A program made the translations under genes and the position numbers. Of a DNA stretch of 5,202 bases, positions 1 to 5,202 are shown piece after piece. The stretch comes from an uncultured Prevotella sp. Lineage in GTDB: Bacteria; Bacteroidota; Bacteroidia; Bacteroidales; Bacteroidaceae. The notes beneath the pieces were generated by a model. That model saw nothing but the letters and a program-made list of their open reading frames with translations, searched no databases and had not been told where the DNA came from. Positions within the stretch are counted from its first letter, which is position 1; every line of letters starts with the position of its first letter. Location: NCBI GenBank assembly GCA_900546345.1, contig URCI01000087.1, positions 1-5,202 of the forward strand, given 5' to 3'.

Positions 1-174
1 GGGCATGCCAAAGAAATCAGCCAATGTTTCAAGCTTTGAAAGGCTGATATCTTTTGTGCGATGAAAGTAGTTCATCGTCTGTTTGCTTTTCTTGAAAAGC
101 AGACCGATTAAGGATTGTTGCTGTTCCTTTGAAAGTGAAGCGTACAGCGTGTCTATCATTTCTAAATTCAGCAT
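1..174 (-). CDS. XRE/Cro-CI family HTH transcriptional regulator, N-terminal part (runs off left edge)
   Basis: Reading leftward from an ATG at 174-172 gives 58 uninterrupted codons to the window edge, so only the N-terminus is present. The protein begins MLNLEMIDTLYASLSKEQ. It continues with a helix-turn-helix-like stretch at about residues 23-58, including KQTMNYFHRTKD followed by SLSKLETLADFFGMP. That last stretch (small/polar residues, then LxxLAxxFGxP) is the usual final part of the XRE/Cro-CI DNA-binding fold. A second in-frame ATG at codon 6 is an alternative start. No Shine-Dalgarno is obvious, as expected in Bacteroidota. The gene is divergent from the primase operon and has its own well-formed promoter at 291-322. 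From its position I infer that it represses or switches the shared control region, perhaps through the dyad at 224-250, which lies in its own leader. What follows the HTH cannot be seen. Confidence 0.75.
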   Translation of the reverse strand, partial: MLNLEMIDTLYASLSKEQQQSLIGLLFKKSKQTMNYFHRTKDISLSKLETLADFFGMP

Positions 175-223
175 GGCTTTTTTCTTTTAAATTGTTATAA
201 CGAAATCGTTTGCAGTTAATAAA

Positions 224-250
224 TATTAAAATACTCAGTATTTTGATACT
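224..250. promoter_or_regulatory. Candidate operator: 25-bp dyad plus an extra half-site
   Basis: The sequence is symmetric around C236. Positions 228-235 (AAAATACT) and 237-244 (AGTATTTT) are perfect inverted repeats. The symmetry extends to 224-248 with a single mismatch (T227/G245), so 11 of 12 positions pair. ATACT occurs again at 246-250, giving the order ATACT, AGTAT, ATACT. XRE repressors typically bind such short-spaced dyads. The site lies between the regulator start and the plus-strand promoter, downstream of the likely start of the regulator transcript, which would suit autoregulation. Binding itself is inferred. Confidence 0.45.
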
Positions 251-255
251 CTATT

Positions 256-286
256 TTTGCTCGTCACGATTTTTCTCCTATTTTTG
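256..286 (+). promoter_or_regulatory. Rightward Bacteroides-type promoter
   Basis: TTTG at 256-259 is followed, after 19 bases, by TATTTTTG at 279-286. This matches the established Bacteroides sigma-ABfr consensus (-33 TTTG, -7 TAnnTTTG, spacing about 19-21). Transcription would start near 291-295 and run rightward through the hairpin-rich leader into the primase gene. A third TATTTTTG at 333-340 could act as another -7 element, but its nearest suitable TTTG (306-309) is 23 bases away, slightly long, so it is a weaker candidate. Confidence 0.6.
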
Positions 287-290
287 CCTA

Positions 291-322
291 CAAAAGTAAC
301 AAAATTTTGCGAATCAGACAAA
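291..322 (-). promoter_or_regulatory. Leftward Bacteroides-type promoter for the XRE regulator
   Basis: On the minus strand, TTTG (complement of CAAA at 319-322) is followed after 20 bases by TACTTTTG (complement of CAAAAGTA at 291-298). This is an exact match to the -33/-7 consensus at ideal spacing. The transcript would start around 284 and reach the regulator ATG at 174 after a leader of about 110 bases. That leader contains the dyad at 224-250. Confidence 0.6.
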
Positions 323-463
323 ATGGTTTGCTTATTTTTGCTTAATATTATAGGAAGATGACAACTTACAAAATTGCCACCTGCCACAATTCGCTAACGA
401 ATGGTGAAAAGGCACATTCCGCCACAAATCCCGGTCTTCAATTAGGAGACTTCTACGTAACCT

Positions 464-487
464 GCCAGCTAATGATTTTGAGCTGGC
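464..487 (+). other. Perfect 7-bp hairpin GCCAGCT/AGCTGGC
   Basis: The arms at 464-470 and 481-487 are exact inverted repeats separated by a 10-base AT-rich loop. No T-tract follows, so it is not an intrinsic terminator. It is best read as part of the structured leader, or as a binding site for a dimeric protein. Confidence 0.45.
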
Positions 488-516
488 GACATCATCTATC
501 GGGCCGACCTACCACT

Positions 517-533
517 CCCGTGACAATCACGGG
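517..533 (+). other. Perfect 7-bp hairpin CCCGTGA-CAA-TCACGGG, attenuator-like
   Basis: This is a compact GC-rich stem with a 3-base loop, the last structured element before the A/T tract and the primase. The downstream sequence (AACATTTAATCTTT) is T-rich but has no continuous T-run, so it is at best a weak terminator. CGGG at 500-503 can pair with the first arm (517-520) instead, which would prevent this hairpin from forming. Confidence 0.4.
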
Positions 534-553
534 AACATTTAATCTTTAGCCTC

Positions 554-593
554 AAAATAATTAATTAAAATATTATAATAATATAAATATTTA
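554..593. other. 40-bp pure A/T tract directly upstream of the primase start
   Basis: From 554 to 593 there is no G or C at all. An A/T-rich, unstructured region before the start codon is typical of well-translated Bacteroidota genes that lack a Shine-Dalgarno sequence. It would also melt easily, so a role as an unwinding element of an origin next to the primase gene is conceivable. The sequence alone does not tell these apart. Confidence 0.5.
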
Positions 594-600
594 GTATGTT

Positions 601-3600
601 ATGAGACATATTAAAGCAAAATACCTTGATATGGTCAAATCACGGGTTGACATTTGCAGACTCGTGCTTGACATGTACCCCGGCATCACATTGAAGCCAG
701 CGGGACAAACGCGTAAGAAATGCTGTTGCGTATTTCACAACGAACACACGCCATCCCTCATGTTGAATACAGCCTTGAACCGCTACAAGTGCTTTGGCTG
801 CGGAAAGGAAGGCGATGTCATCAATTTCGTCCAGGAAAGCCAAGGGCTCGACTTCGTGGGCGCCGTGAAGTATCTGTTGGACGTATATTGTCCTGATGTC
901 AGTGTCAACGATCTCATGGAGCCCCGGACTCCTGAGCAGGAAGAGAACGACCGTATCGCCGAGACCATGTACATCTACAACAAGATGGCTCATGAATTCT
1001 ATGTAAATCGGTATGAAGGCGACAGCGAGGATGCCGTGCGCTGCCGCATGTACGCCGAGGGTCCACCGCACGGCGAGACGCAAGGCCGGTGGGACAAGGA
1101 ATTCTGCCGTACCTACGGCTTGGGCTACAGCCCGCAGTTTGGCAACCAGTTTCTGAAGTTCGCCAAAGAGAAGAACCTTAACCTCGCCATCCTTGCCAGG
1201 ATGGGTCTCATAGTAGAGGATGAGCATCACCCCGGCAACTACTACGACTTCTTTCGTGACCGCCTGATGATTCCCCAACGCGACCGTTATGGTCGCATCG
1301 TGACTTTCACCGCCCGTGCTATCAATCCGCAGTGCACTGTTAAATATCTTAACGGCAGAGAAAGTCTTATCTATAAGAAAAGCACATCTGTTTTCGGCAT
1401 TGACGTTGCCATGAAAGCCGCCCGGCAGACTGGCAAGGTCTATCTTGTAGAGGGCGCTCCTGACGTCATGCGTCTCCAGTCGTTGGGCATTGCCAATGTC
1501 GTCGCATCGCTCAGCGGCCATTGGACCAAGGAGCAGCTTTCCAATTTCTCAACCTTTGCATGCAGTCTGTGTTTTATCCCGGACAGCGATGTCCCCAAAC
1601 AGGGCGAGCGCTTCGGTGCCGGGGAGAGGTTTGTCTTCGAGAACGGCCGTCTCGCCACGGAGATGGGCTTCCAAGTCTCAGTCAGAGAGATTCCCCAAGG
1701 CGATGCCAAGCAAGATCCCGACTCCTACATCACCTCTTTGGACAGATGGAACGAGCTAACGGAGAAAGACTTCATCCTCTGGTACACTGAGAAGCACTAT
1801 GATACCGAAGGCACCAATGACGAACAGCTAAAGATCATCAGCGACGTCTGTGACATGCTCGTCAATGTTCAGTCCGACGTCCTCCAAGCCTCCCTGCTCA
1901 CAGACTTGAAGGGCAAATACCGCAAAGGCACTGTGTGGAAGGGCGCACTTACAGATGCTGCCCGCCGGAGACAGGAATTGAAACGTCGTCAGGCCAACAA
2001 AAAATCCGAGGAGCTCCAGGGTTACAACTTCTACCGGCGTGGCAACCATTACTACGACCTGGATTCTCAGGGCCGTGAGCGCCCATGGACCAACTTCATC
2101 ATCAAGCCGCTCTTCCTCATCGCCGATGATGTCAAGCCCAGCCGTATCTTTGAACTGGAGAATGACAGCCATACGCGCCGCACCATTGAGCTCCAGCAGC
2201 AGGATGTCACCAAACTGGAGCGGTTCAAGGAGAAGATAGAAGGCAAGGGCGATTTCCGTTTCTTCGAGCGGCAGGAGAAATACGAGATGCTGAAAGCCTT
2301 CATCTACGGCAAGACGGAGGAAGCCCAGAGAGTCCATCAGATGGGATGGAATAATATCGGCGAGAGTGGCTTCTACGCTTTCTGCAACGGCATCGTCTAT
2401 AAAGGCAAGTGGCATGCCGTCGATGAATACGGCATGATACGTCTCGACAAGGAGAACTTCTACCTTCCGGCCATGTCGAAAATCCACAAGCAGAACCGGA
2501 TGGCCTATGTGAATGAGCGCCGCTACCTTCACGCCCCCAAGCAGGAGGTAACCGCCCGGCAATACTTCACGCTCCTGCACGAGCTGTACGGTGACAACGG
2601 CGTGGTCTGTTACTGCTACTACCTCGCCACTCTCTTCCGTGACATCATCACAGATACCACGCGTTCTTTCCCTATCCTTAATCTCTACGGAAAGAAAGGC
2701 ACCGGCAAGACCGAGCTAGCCCTTTCTTTAGTCAATCTCTTCCAAAGAAATCCCGAAGTCAGCAATCTTGAGAGCACCACCTATTACGCCATGGGCGACA
2801 AGTGTTCTGAGGTGAGCAACATGATCGTCCATTTCGACGAGTACAAGAACTCCCTGAGCAAGAAGCACATCGACTTCCTCAAAGGCATCTATGACAGTGC
2901 CGGTCGCATCAAGCGTTCTGCCGACGGTGAGCGAAGGGAGTCCACCAATGTCGATTGCGGCGTTGTCCTCTCCGGGCAGGAGATACCCACTGCCGACATC
3001 GCCCTGTTCTCCCGTGTCCTCTTCCTGGAGTCGCACAAGAGCGAGCACACCAAGGAGGAGACCGACAAGTACCACAGCTTCATGAAGCTCCGCAAGATGC
3101 ACCCCACGAACATCACCGTAGAGTACATCCGTTACCGTGACAACTTCAATGCCGGATGGTACAACGCGTGGAAGCGTGCGCTGAAGGAGATCAAGAGCGA
3201 GGTCGATTACAGCGTCATCGGTGAGCGGTTCATCAACAACTGGGCCATGATGCTTGCCACCTATTACTGTCTGAGCCAGTGCGTTGACTCCCTTCCGTTC
3301 AATGAGAAAATGGTGCATGACATCTGCATCGACCGTCTCAAATACCAGCACTCACTCTGCAACAGCACCGATGAGATTGCCATCTTCTGGGCAATGTTCT
3401 CCAAGTCACGTCAGTTGGGTGACATCCGTGAGGGACAGGACTACAAGATTAAGGCGGTGGATAAGCTGGCCGTCACCGTGAAAGGTGAGTCCCATAAGGT
3501 CATCCAGTTCGACAAGCCCCGTCAGATCCTCTTTGTCCGCAGTAATATCTGTGTGGCCAAGGCCAATATCCAGGCCAAGAAGGAGGGTAAGGTGATGATA

Positions 3601-3891
3601 CCCGATGAGTCTCTGCTGTCGTACCTTATGGCCACGCCTGAGTATTTCGGCAAGACCCGTTCACCGTTGAAGTTCCGTGTCCTGGATGAGTCCGGCATGC
3701 CGAAGAGAAGCACCAACGACAAGGGAGAGAGCGTACTGGTCTTTGACCAGGAGCGTGTGCTCGCCTTTGACTATGATGCCGTCTGTGCGTGCAACGACAT
3801 CAATCTCCATGCGATTACCGAGCGTATCGACCCGTTGAAAACAAACTCCGTAATACCTTATGACAATGGCGACGATGACCTCTCAGCATAA
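601..3891 (+). CDS. DnaG-type primase fused to a P-loop ATPase/helicase-like module (1096 aa)
   Basis: This is probably the element's replication protein, making RNA primers and perhaps unwinding DNA. Residues 41-85 form a CHC2 zinc finger (C43-x2-H46 with the NEHTPS motif, then C64-x2-C67). Residues about 165-245 match the DnaG catalytic-core N region (GLGYSP; FFRDRLMIPQRDRYGRIVTF). Residues 278-376 are Toprim: VEG with E284, D288, PDSD with D328 and D330, then QDPDSY. Residues about 475-600 loosely resemble DUF927-type ATPase N-termini. An ATPase follows: Walker A GKKGTGKT (697-704), Walker B MIVHFDEY (741-748), and a sensor-like SGQEIP with R805 as arginine-finger candidate. The C-terminus (about 930-1060) is unassigned. 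ATG 601 is the first usable start; the ATG at 596 stops after two codons. The length far exceeds chromosomal DnaG (about 600-650 aa). Primase assignment is strong; helicase activity is inferred. Confidence 0.9.
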   Translation: MRHIKAKYLDMVKSRVDICRLVLDMYPGITLKPAGQTRKKCCCVFHNEHTPSLMLNTALNRYKCFGCGKEGDVINFVQESQGLDFVGAVKYLLDVYCPDVSVNDLMEPRTPEQEENDRIAETMYIYNKMAHEFYVNRYEGDSEDAVRCRMYAEGPPHGETQGRWDKEFCRTYGLGYSPQFGNQFLKFAKEKNLNLAILARMGLIVEDEHHPGNYYDFFRDRLMIPQRDRYGRIVTFTARAINPQCTVKYLNGRESLIYKKSTSVFGIDVAMKAARQTGKVYLVEGAPDVMRLQSLGIANVVASLSGHWTKEQLSNFSTFACSLCFIPDSDVPKQGERFGAGERFVFENGRLATEMGFQVSVREIPQGDAKQDPDSYITSLDRWNELTEKDFILWYTEKHYDTEGTNDEQLKIISDVCDMLVNVQSDVLQASLLTDLKGKYRKGTVWKGALTDAARRRQELKRRQANKKSEELQGYNFYRRGNHYYDLDSQGRERPWTNFIIKPLFLIADDVKPSRIFELENDSHTRRTIELQQQDVTKLERFKEKIEGKGDFRFFERQEKYEMLKAFIYGKTEEAQRVHQMGWNNIGESGFYAFCNGIVYKGKWHAVDEYGMIRLDKENFYLPAMSKIHKQNRMAYVNERRYLHAPKQEVTARQYFTLLHELYGDNGVVCYCYYLATLFRDIITDTTRSFPILNLYGKKGTGKTELALSLVNLFQRNPEVSNLESTTYYAMGDKCSEVSNMIVHFDEYKNSLSKKHIDFLKGIYDSAGRIKRSADGERRESTNVDCGVVLSGQEIPTADIALFSRVLFLESHKSEHTKEETDKYHSFMKLRKMHPTNITVEYIRYRDNFNAGWYNAWKRALKEIKSEVDYSVIGERFINNWAMMLATYYCLSQCVDSLPFNEKMVHDICIDRLKYQHSLCNSTDEIAIFWAMFSKSRQLGDIREGQDYKIKAVDKLAVTVKGESHKVIQFDKPRQILFVRSNICVAKANIQAKKEGKVMIPDESLLSYLMATPEYFGKTRSPLKFRVLDESGMPKRSTNDKGESVLVFDQERVLAFDYDAVCACNDINLHAITERIDPLKTNSVIPYDNGDDDLSA

Positions 3892-4468
3892 CATTTATCC
3901 GCTCTTCTTTACCTTAGAGCACGTCAACAATGGCTACATCCTCACTGCAAGGCAGGTAACAGGCGGCGTATCGGATGCCGGTTACTGCAAGGAAGTTGTT
4001 CCCGAGGACAAGATCAACGCACGAATTGGCCAGTTGCTTCATGTGGAAGCTCTCAGCAAGGAAATTCCTGTAGTCTTCCATGTCGAGGCCATTGGCGAGG
4101 GCACTTACCAGCATGACCCGGAGGATCCTGCCGACGGACTGATGGAGGCCAAACTTGCCTACTTCCATTTTAGCAGCCGCTGTGTCCAGGAAGGAGCTGT
4201 ACTGTTGCTGCACTTCACGGACAGCAAAATGATAGAGGTCTATGGCACGGAGGCAGAGCGCGTTGCCAAGGCCAACAACCTGCCGTTGCTCCGGCCCGGC
4301 GGTATTCCGCTGCTTCAGTTCCCCGACACAAAAGAAGGAAAGGTCTCTATCACCAGTCTCTTTGACAAGCCGACACTTGTGGAGGTAACGTCACAGAAGA
4401 TTACCGACTGGTACAAAAGCCATCTTGTGCAGATGGAAAAGAAGAACTCAAAAACGTCAAACACTTAA
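3860..4468 (+). CDS. Uncharacterised protein with MutS domain I-like segment (202 aa)
   Basis: I do not recognise the family. The protein is soluble-looking, with no signal peptide or membrane segment, and has a charged, Lys/Ser-rich tail (KKNSKTSNT). Residues 11-80 look like a small alpha/beta fold (NIYPLFFTLEHVNNGYILTA). Residues about 111-156 (LLLHFTDSKMIEVYGTEAER, then LPLLRPGGIP) resemble the start of MutS domain I, where LFYRMGDFYELFYDDA leads to a PMAGIP motif; this comparison is from memory. Three in-frame ATGs (3860, 3866, 3875) all lie inside the end of the primase gene, giving overlaps of 32, 26 or 17 bases, so translation is probably coupled to primase. None has a clear Shine-Dalgarno, so the start is uncertain by up to 5 codons. 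Its place between primase and ParA suggests a role in element replication or maintenance. Confidence 0.8.
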   Translation: MTMATMTSQHNIYPLFFTLEHVNNGYILTARQVTGGVSDAGYCKEVVPEDKINARIGQLLHVEALSKEIPVVFHVEAIGEGTYQHDPEDPADGLMEAKLAYFHFSSRCVQEGAVLLLHFTDSKMIEVYGTEAERVAKANNLPLLRPGGIPLLQFPDTKEGKVSITSLFDKPTLVEVTSQKITDWYKSHLVQMEKKNSKTSNT

Positions 4469-4481
4469 ATCACCTCAGAAC

Positions 4482-5202
4482 ATGAAAACAAGAATCATAG
4501 CCGTCGCAAACCACAAGGGAGGTGTCGGCAAGACGACCACCGTCGCTAATCTTGGCAGCATCCTGTCGATGAAAGGACACCGTGTCCTGCTTGTAGACTT
4601 GGATGCCCAGGCAAACCTAACAGCTTCATTAGTAGCCTCTCCCGAAGGGGCGACTATCTACGAGGCACTGACTGGCAAGACAGACCGGCTGCCAATTATA
4701 GCAATCAACGACCGTCTTCATCTCATTCCAGCGTCCCTGACACTGGCCATGGCGGATGTTGAGCTCTCTACGGCCATCGCCCGTGAGCATATCCTGGCCG
4801 GACTTCTAACCAAAGCCAATGTCGAAAACAACTACGACTATGTGCTTTTGGACTGTCCGCCTTCCTTGGGCCTTGTCACGTTGAATGCCATCACTGCATC
4901 CACAGACGTTCTCATCCCTTTGATCTCGGAAGTTCTGCCTTTCAAGGGACTGACGATGATGAGCGACTTCATCAGCATGGTACGTCAGAGGCTCAATCCC
5001 AATGCCCATATCTCAGGCATTGTCATCACGCGCTGGGAGAACAGCAAGCTGGCACGTGGCATTGAGGAACGCCTCCGGGGATGGAATGGGGATGTCGTCT
5101 ATCAGTGCAAGATTCGCAAGAACGTACGACTGGCGGAAGCACCGTTGCAGAACCGCAACATCCTTGACTACGCCTCCGGCAGCAATGGAGCCAAGGACTA
5201 CA
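4482..5202 (+). CDS. parA: ParA/Soj-family partition ATPase (C-terminus off right edge)
   Basis: This Walker-type ATPase of the ParA/MinD superfamily would segregate element copies by ATP-driven dynamic DNA binding together with a ParB-type partner. The frame is open for 240 codons to the window end. Residues 12-19 are KGGVGKTT, the deviant Walker A with signature lysine K12 and K17. Residues 35-47 (VLLVDLDAQANLT) carry the DxDxQ motif with catalytic-type D41. Residues 118-130 (YDYVLLDCPPSLG) are Walker B. The late motif RKNVRLAEAP followed by a GAKDY stretch is typical of ParA C-termini, so probably only 10-20 residues are missing. There is no N-terminal HTH, so it is of the short Soj/type Ib kind rather than P1 ParA type. 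It starts 13 bases after the preceding stop, within the same operon. The cognate parB and parS sites are not in view. Confidence 0.92.
   Translation, partial: MKTRIIAVANHKGGVGKTTTVANLGSILSMKGHRVLLVDLDAQANLTASLVASPEGATIYEALTGKTDRLPIIAINDRLHLIPASLTLAMADVELSTAIAREHILAGLLTKANVENNYDYVLLDCPPSLGLVTLNAITASTDVLIPLISEVLPFKGLTMMSDFISMVRQRLNPNAHISGIVITRWENSKLARGIEERLRGWNGDVVYQCKIRKNVRLAEAPLQNRNILDYASGSNGAKDY

Larger units (their letters stand above)
252..341 (+). repeat. Three direct copies of TATTTTTGC
   Basis: The 9-mer TATTTTTGC occurs exactly at 252-260, 279-287 and 333-341, with start-to-start distances of 27 and 54 bases (one and two 27-base steps). A degenerate ATTTTGC sits at 304-310, not quite in phase. 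Each copy contains a perfect Bacteroides -7 hexamer-type element (TAnnTTTG), so the repeats may simply be promoter elements. They could also be recognition sites for a regulator or replication protein. Confidence 0.5.
347..540 (+). ncRNA. Candidate structured leader RNA or small RNA upstream of the primase
   Basis: This GC-richer island contains four local hairpins readable in the plus strand. They are ATTCG/CGAAT (389-393 with 398-402, loop CTAA), GTCTTC/GGAGAC (434-439 with 445-450, loop AATTA, one G-U pair), GCCAGCT/AGCTGGC (464-470 with 481-487, 10-base loop) and CCCGTGA/TCACGGG (517-523 with 527-533, loop CAA). Two are perfect 7-bp stems. No promoter is visible between the last hairpin and the primase start at 601, so the primase mRNA probably carries this region as a long 5' leader. 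I do not recognise a known RNA family. Both ends are approximate. A 63-codon open frame at 358-549 overlaps the island but looks fortuitous. Confidence 0.35.
175..600. other. Intergenic control region between divergent regulator and primase operon
   Basis: These 426 bases hold no convincing gene. The left half (175-357) is AT-rich and carries the dyad, the facing promoters and the TATTTTTGC repeats. The middle (about 358-540) is clearly GC-richer and contains several hairpins. The last part (541-600) is almost entirely A/T. This zoned composition fits operators and promoters, then a structured transcript, then the translation start region of the primase. An origin of replication here is possible but not shown: no DnaA-box cluster or standard iteron array is evident by eye. 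Confidence 0.6.

Noticed and set aside
333..340. Separate rightward promoter using the third TATTTTTG
   Set aside because: The -7 element is perfect, but the nearest suitable TTTG (306-309) is 23 bases upstream, outside the usual 19-21 spacing, so it was not listed as an independent promoter.
517..547. Intrinsic terminator
   Set aside because: The hairpin is good but is followed by AACATTTAATCTTT rather than a continuous T-run, and no promoter lies between it and the primase. It is kept as an attenuator-like hairpin only.
358..549. 63-codon open frame on the plus strand with AGGAAG just before its ATG
   Set aside because: The purine stretch abuts the ATG with no spacing, the product has an unusual Thr/His-rich composition with no recognisable motif, and the frame lies over perfect hairpins. 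A structured RNA explains the region better; conservation could overturn this.
175..600. CRISPR array, tRNA or transposon end
   Set aside because: There are no regularly spaced long repeats, no cloverleaf with a CCA-type end, and no terminal inverted repeats flanked by target duplications.
640..1521. Long minus-strand open frame (293 codons)
   Set aside because: It lies entirely opposite the zinc finger and Toprim region of the primase, whose motifs are unmistakable. It arises from the strong third-position bias of the real gene.
1828..2580. Minus-strand open frame of 250 codons
   Set aside because: It is antisense to the primase central region, with leucine/valine-rich low-complexity product and no motif; a reading-frame shadow.
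2728..3351. Minus-strand open frame of 207 codons
   Set aside because: It is opposite the Walker A/B ATPase region of the primase fusion and shows no family features.
3914..4213. Minus-strand open frame of 99 codons
   Set aside because: It is antisense to the 202-aa gene, which has operon context and coupled start; no independent support.

Overview
The window looks like part of a mobile or extrachromosomal element (plasmid, integrative conjugative element or phage-plasmid) from the Bacteroidota, most likely Bacteroidales. Three things point that way: exact matches to the Bacteroides-type promoter (TTTG about 19-21 bases upstream of TAnnTTTG) on both strands, no Shine-Dalgarno sequence at useful spacing before the main genes, and AT-rich intergenic DNA beside GC-richer, C/G-ending coding sequence. 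No database search was run, so taxon and element type are inferences.

Layout. Positions 1-174 (minus strand) hold the first 58 codons of an XRE/Cro-CI type DNA-binding regulator that runs off the left edge. Positions 175-600 are a control region. It contains a 25-bp dyad with an extra half-site (operator candidate, 224-250), a plus-strand promoter (256-286), a minus-strand promoter (291-322), three copies of TATTTTTGC, a series of hairpins at 389-533 that resembles a structured leader RNA, and a 40-bp pure A/T tract just before the next gene. Positions 601-3891 encode a 1096-residue replication protein: a DnaG-like CHC2 zinc finger and Toprim primase fused to a P-loop ATPase/helicase-like module. 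A 202-residue protein of unknown function (3860-4468) overlaps its end; part of it resembles the N-terminal domain I of MutS. A ParA/Soj-type partition ATPase starts 13 bp later, at 4482, and runs off the right edge after 240 codons.

How the parts may work together. The three plus-strand genes are tightly packed (32-bp overlap, then a 13-bp gap) and probably form one replication/maintenance operon: primase-helicase, accessory protein, ParA, and perhaps a ParB-like partner beyond the window. The divergent XRE regulator, facing promoters and dyad suggest a repressor-controlled switch. Read-through of the structured leader may add a second level of control over the primase. The most unusual points are the primase-ATPase fusion with a displaced AG in its Toprim motif, the MutS-I-like segment in the small middle gene, and the leader with competing CCCG/CGGG pairings.
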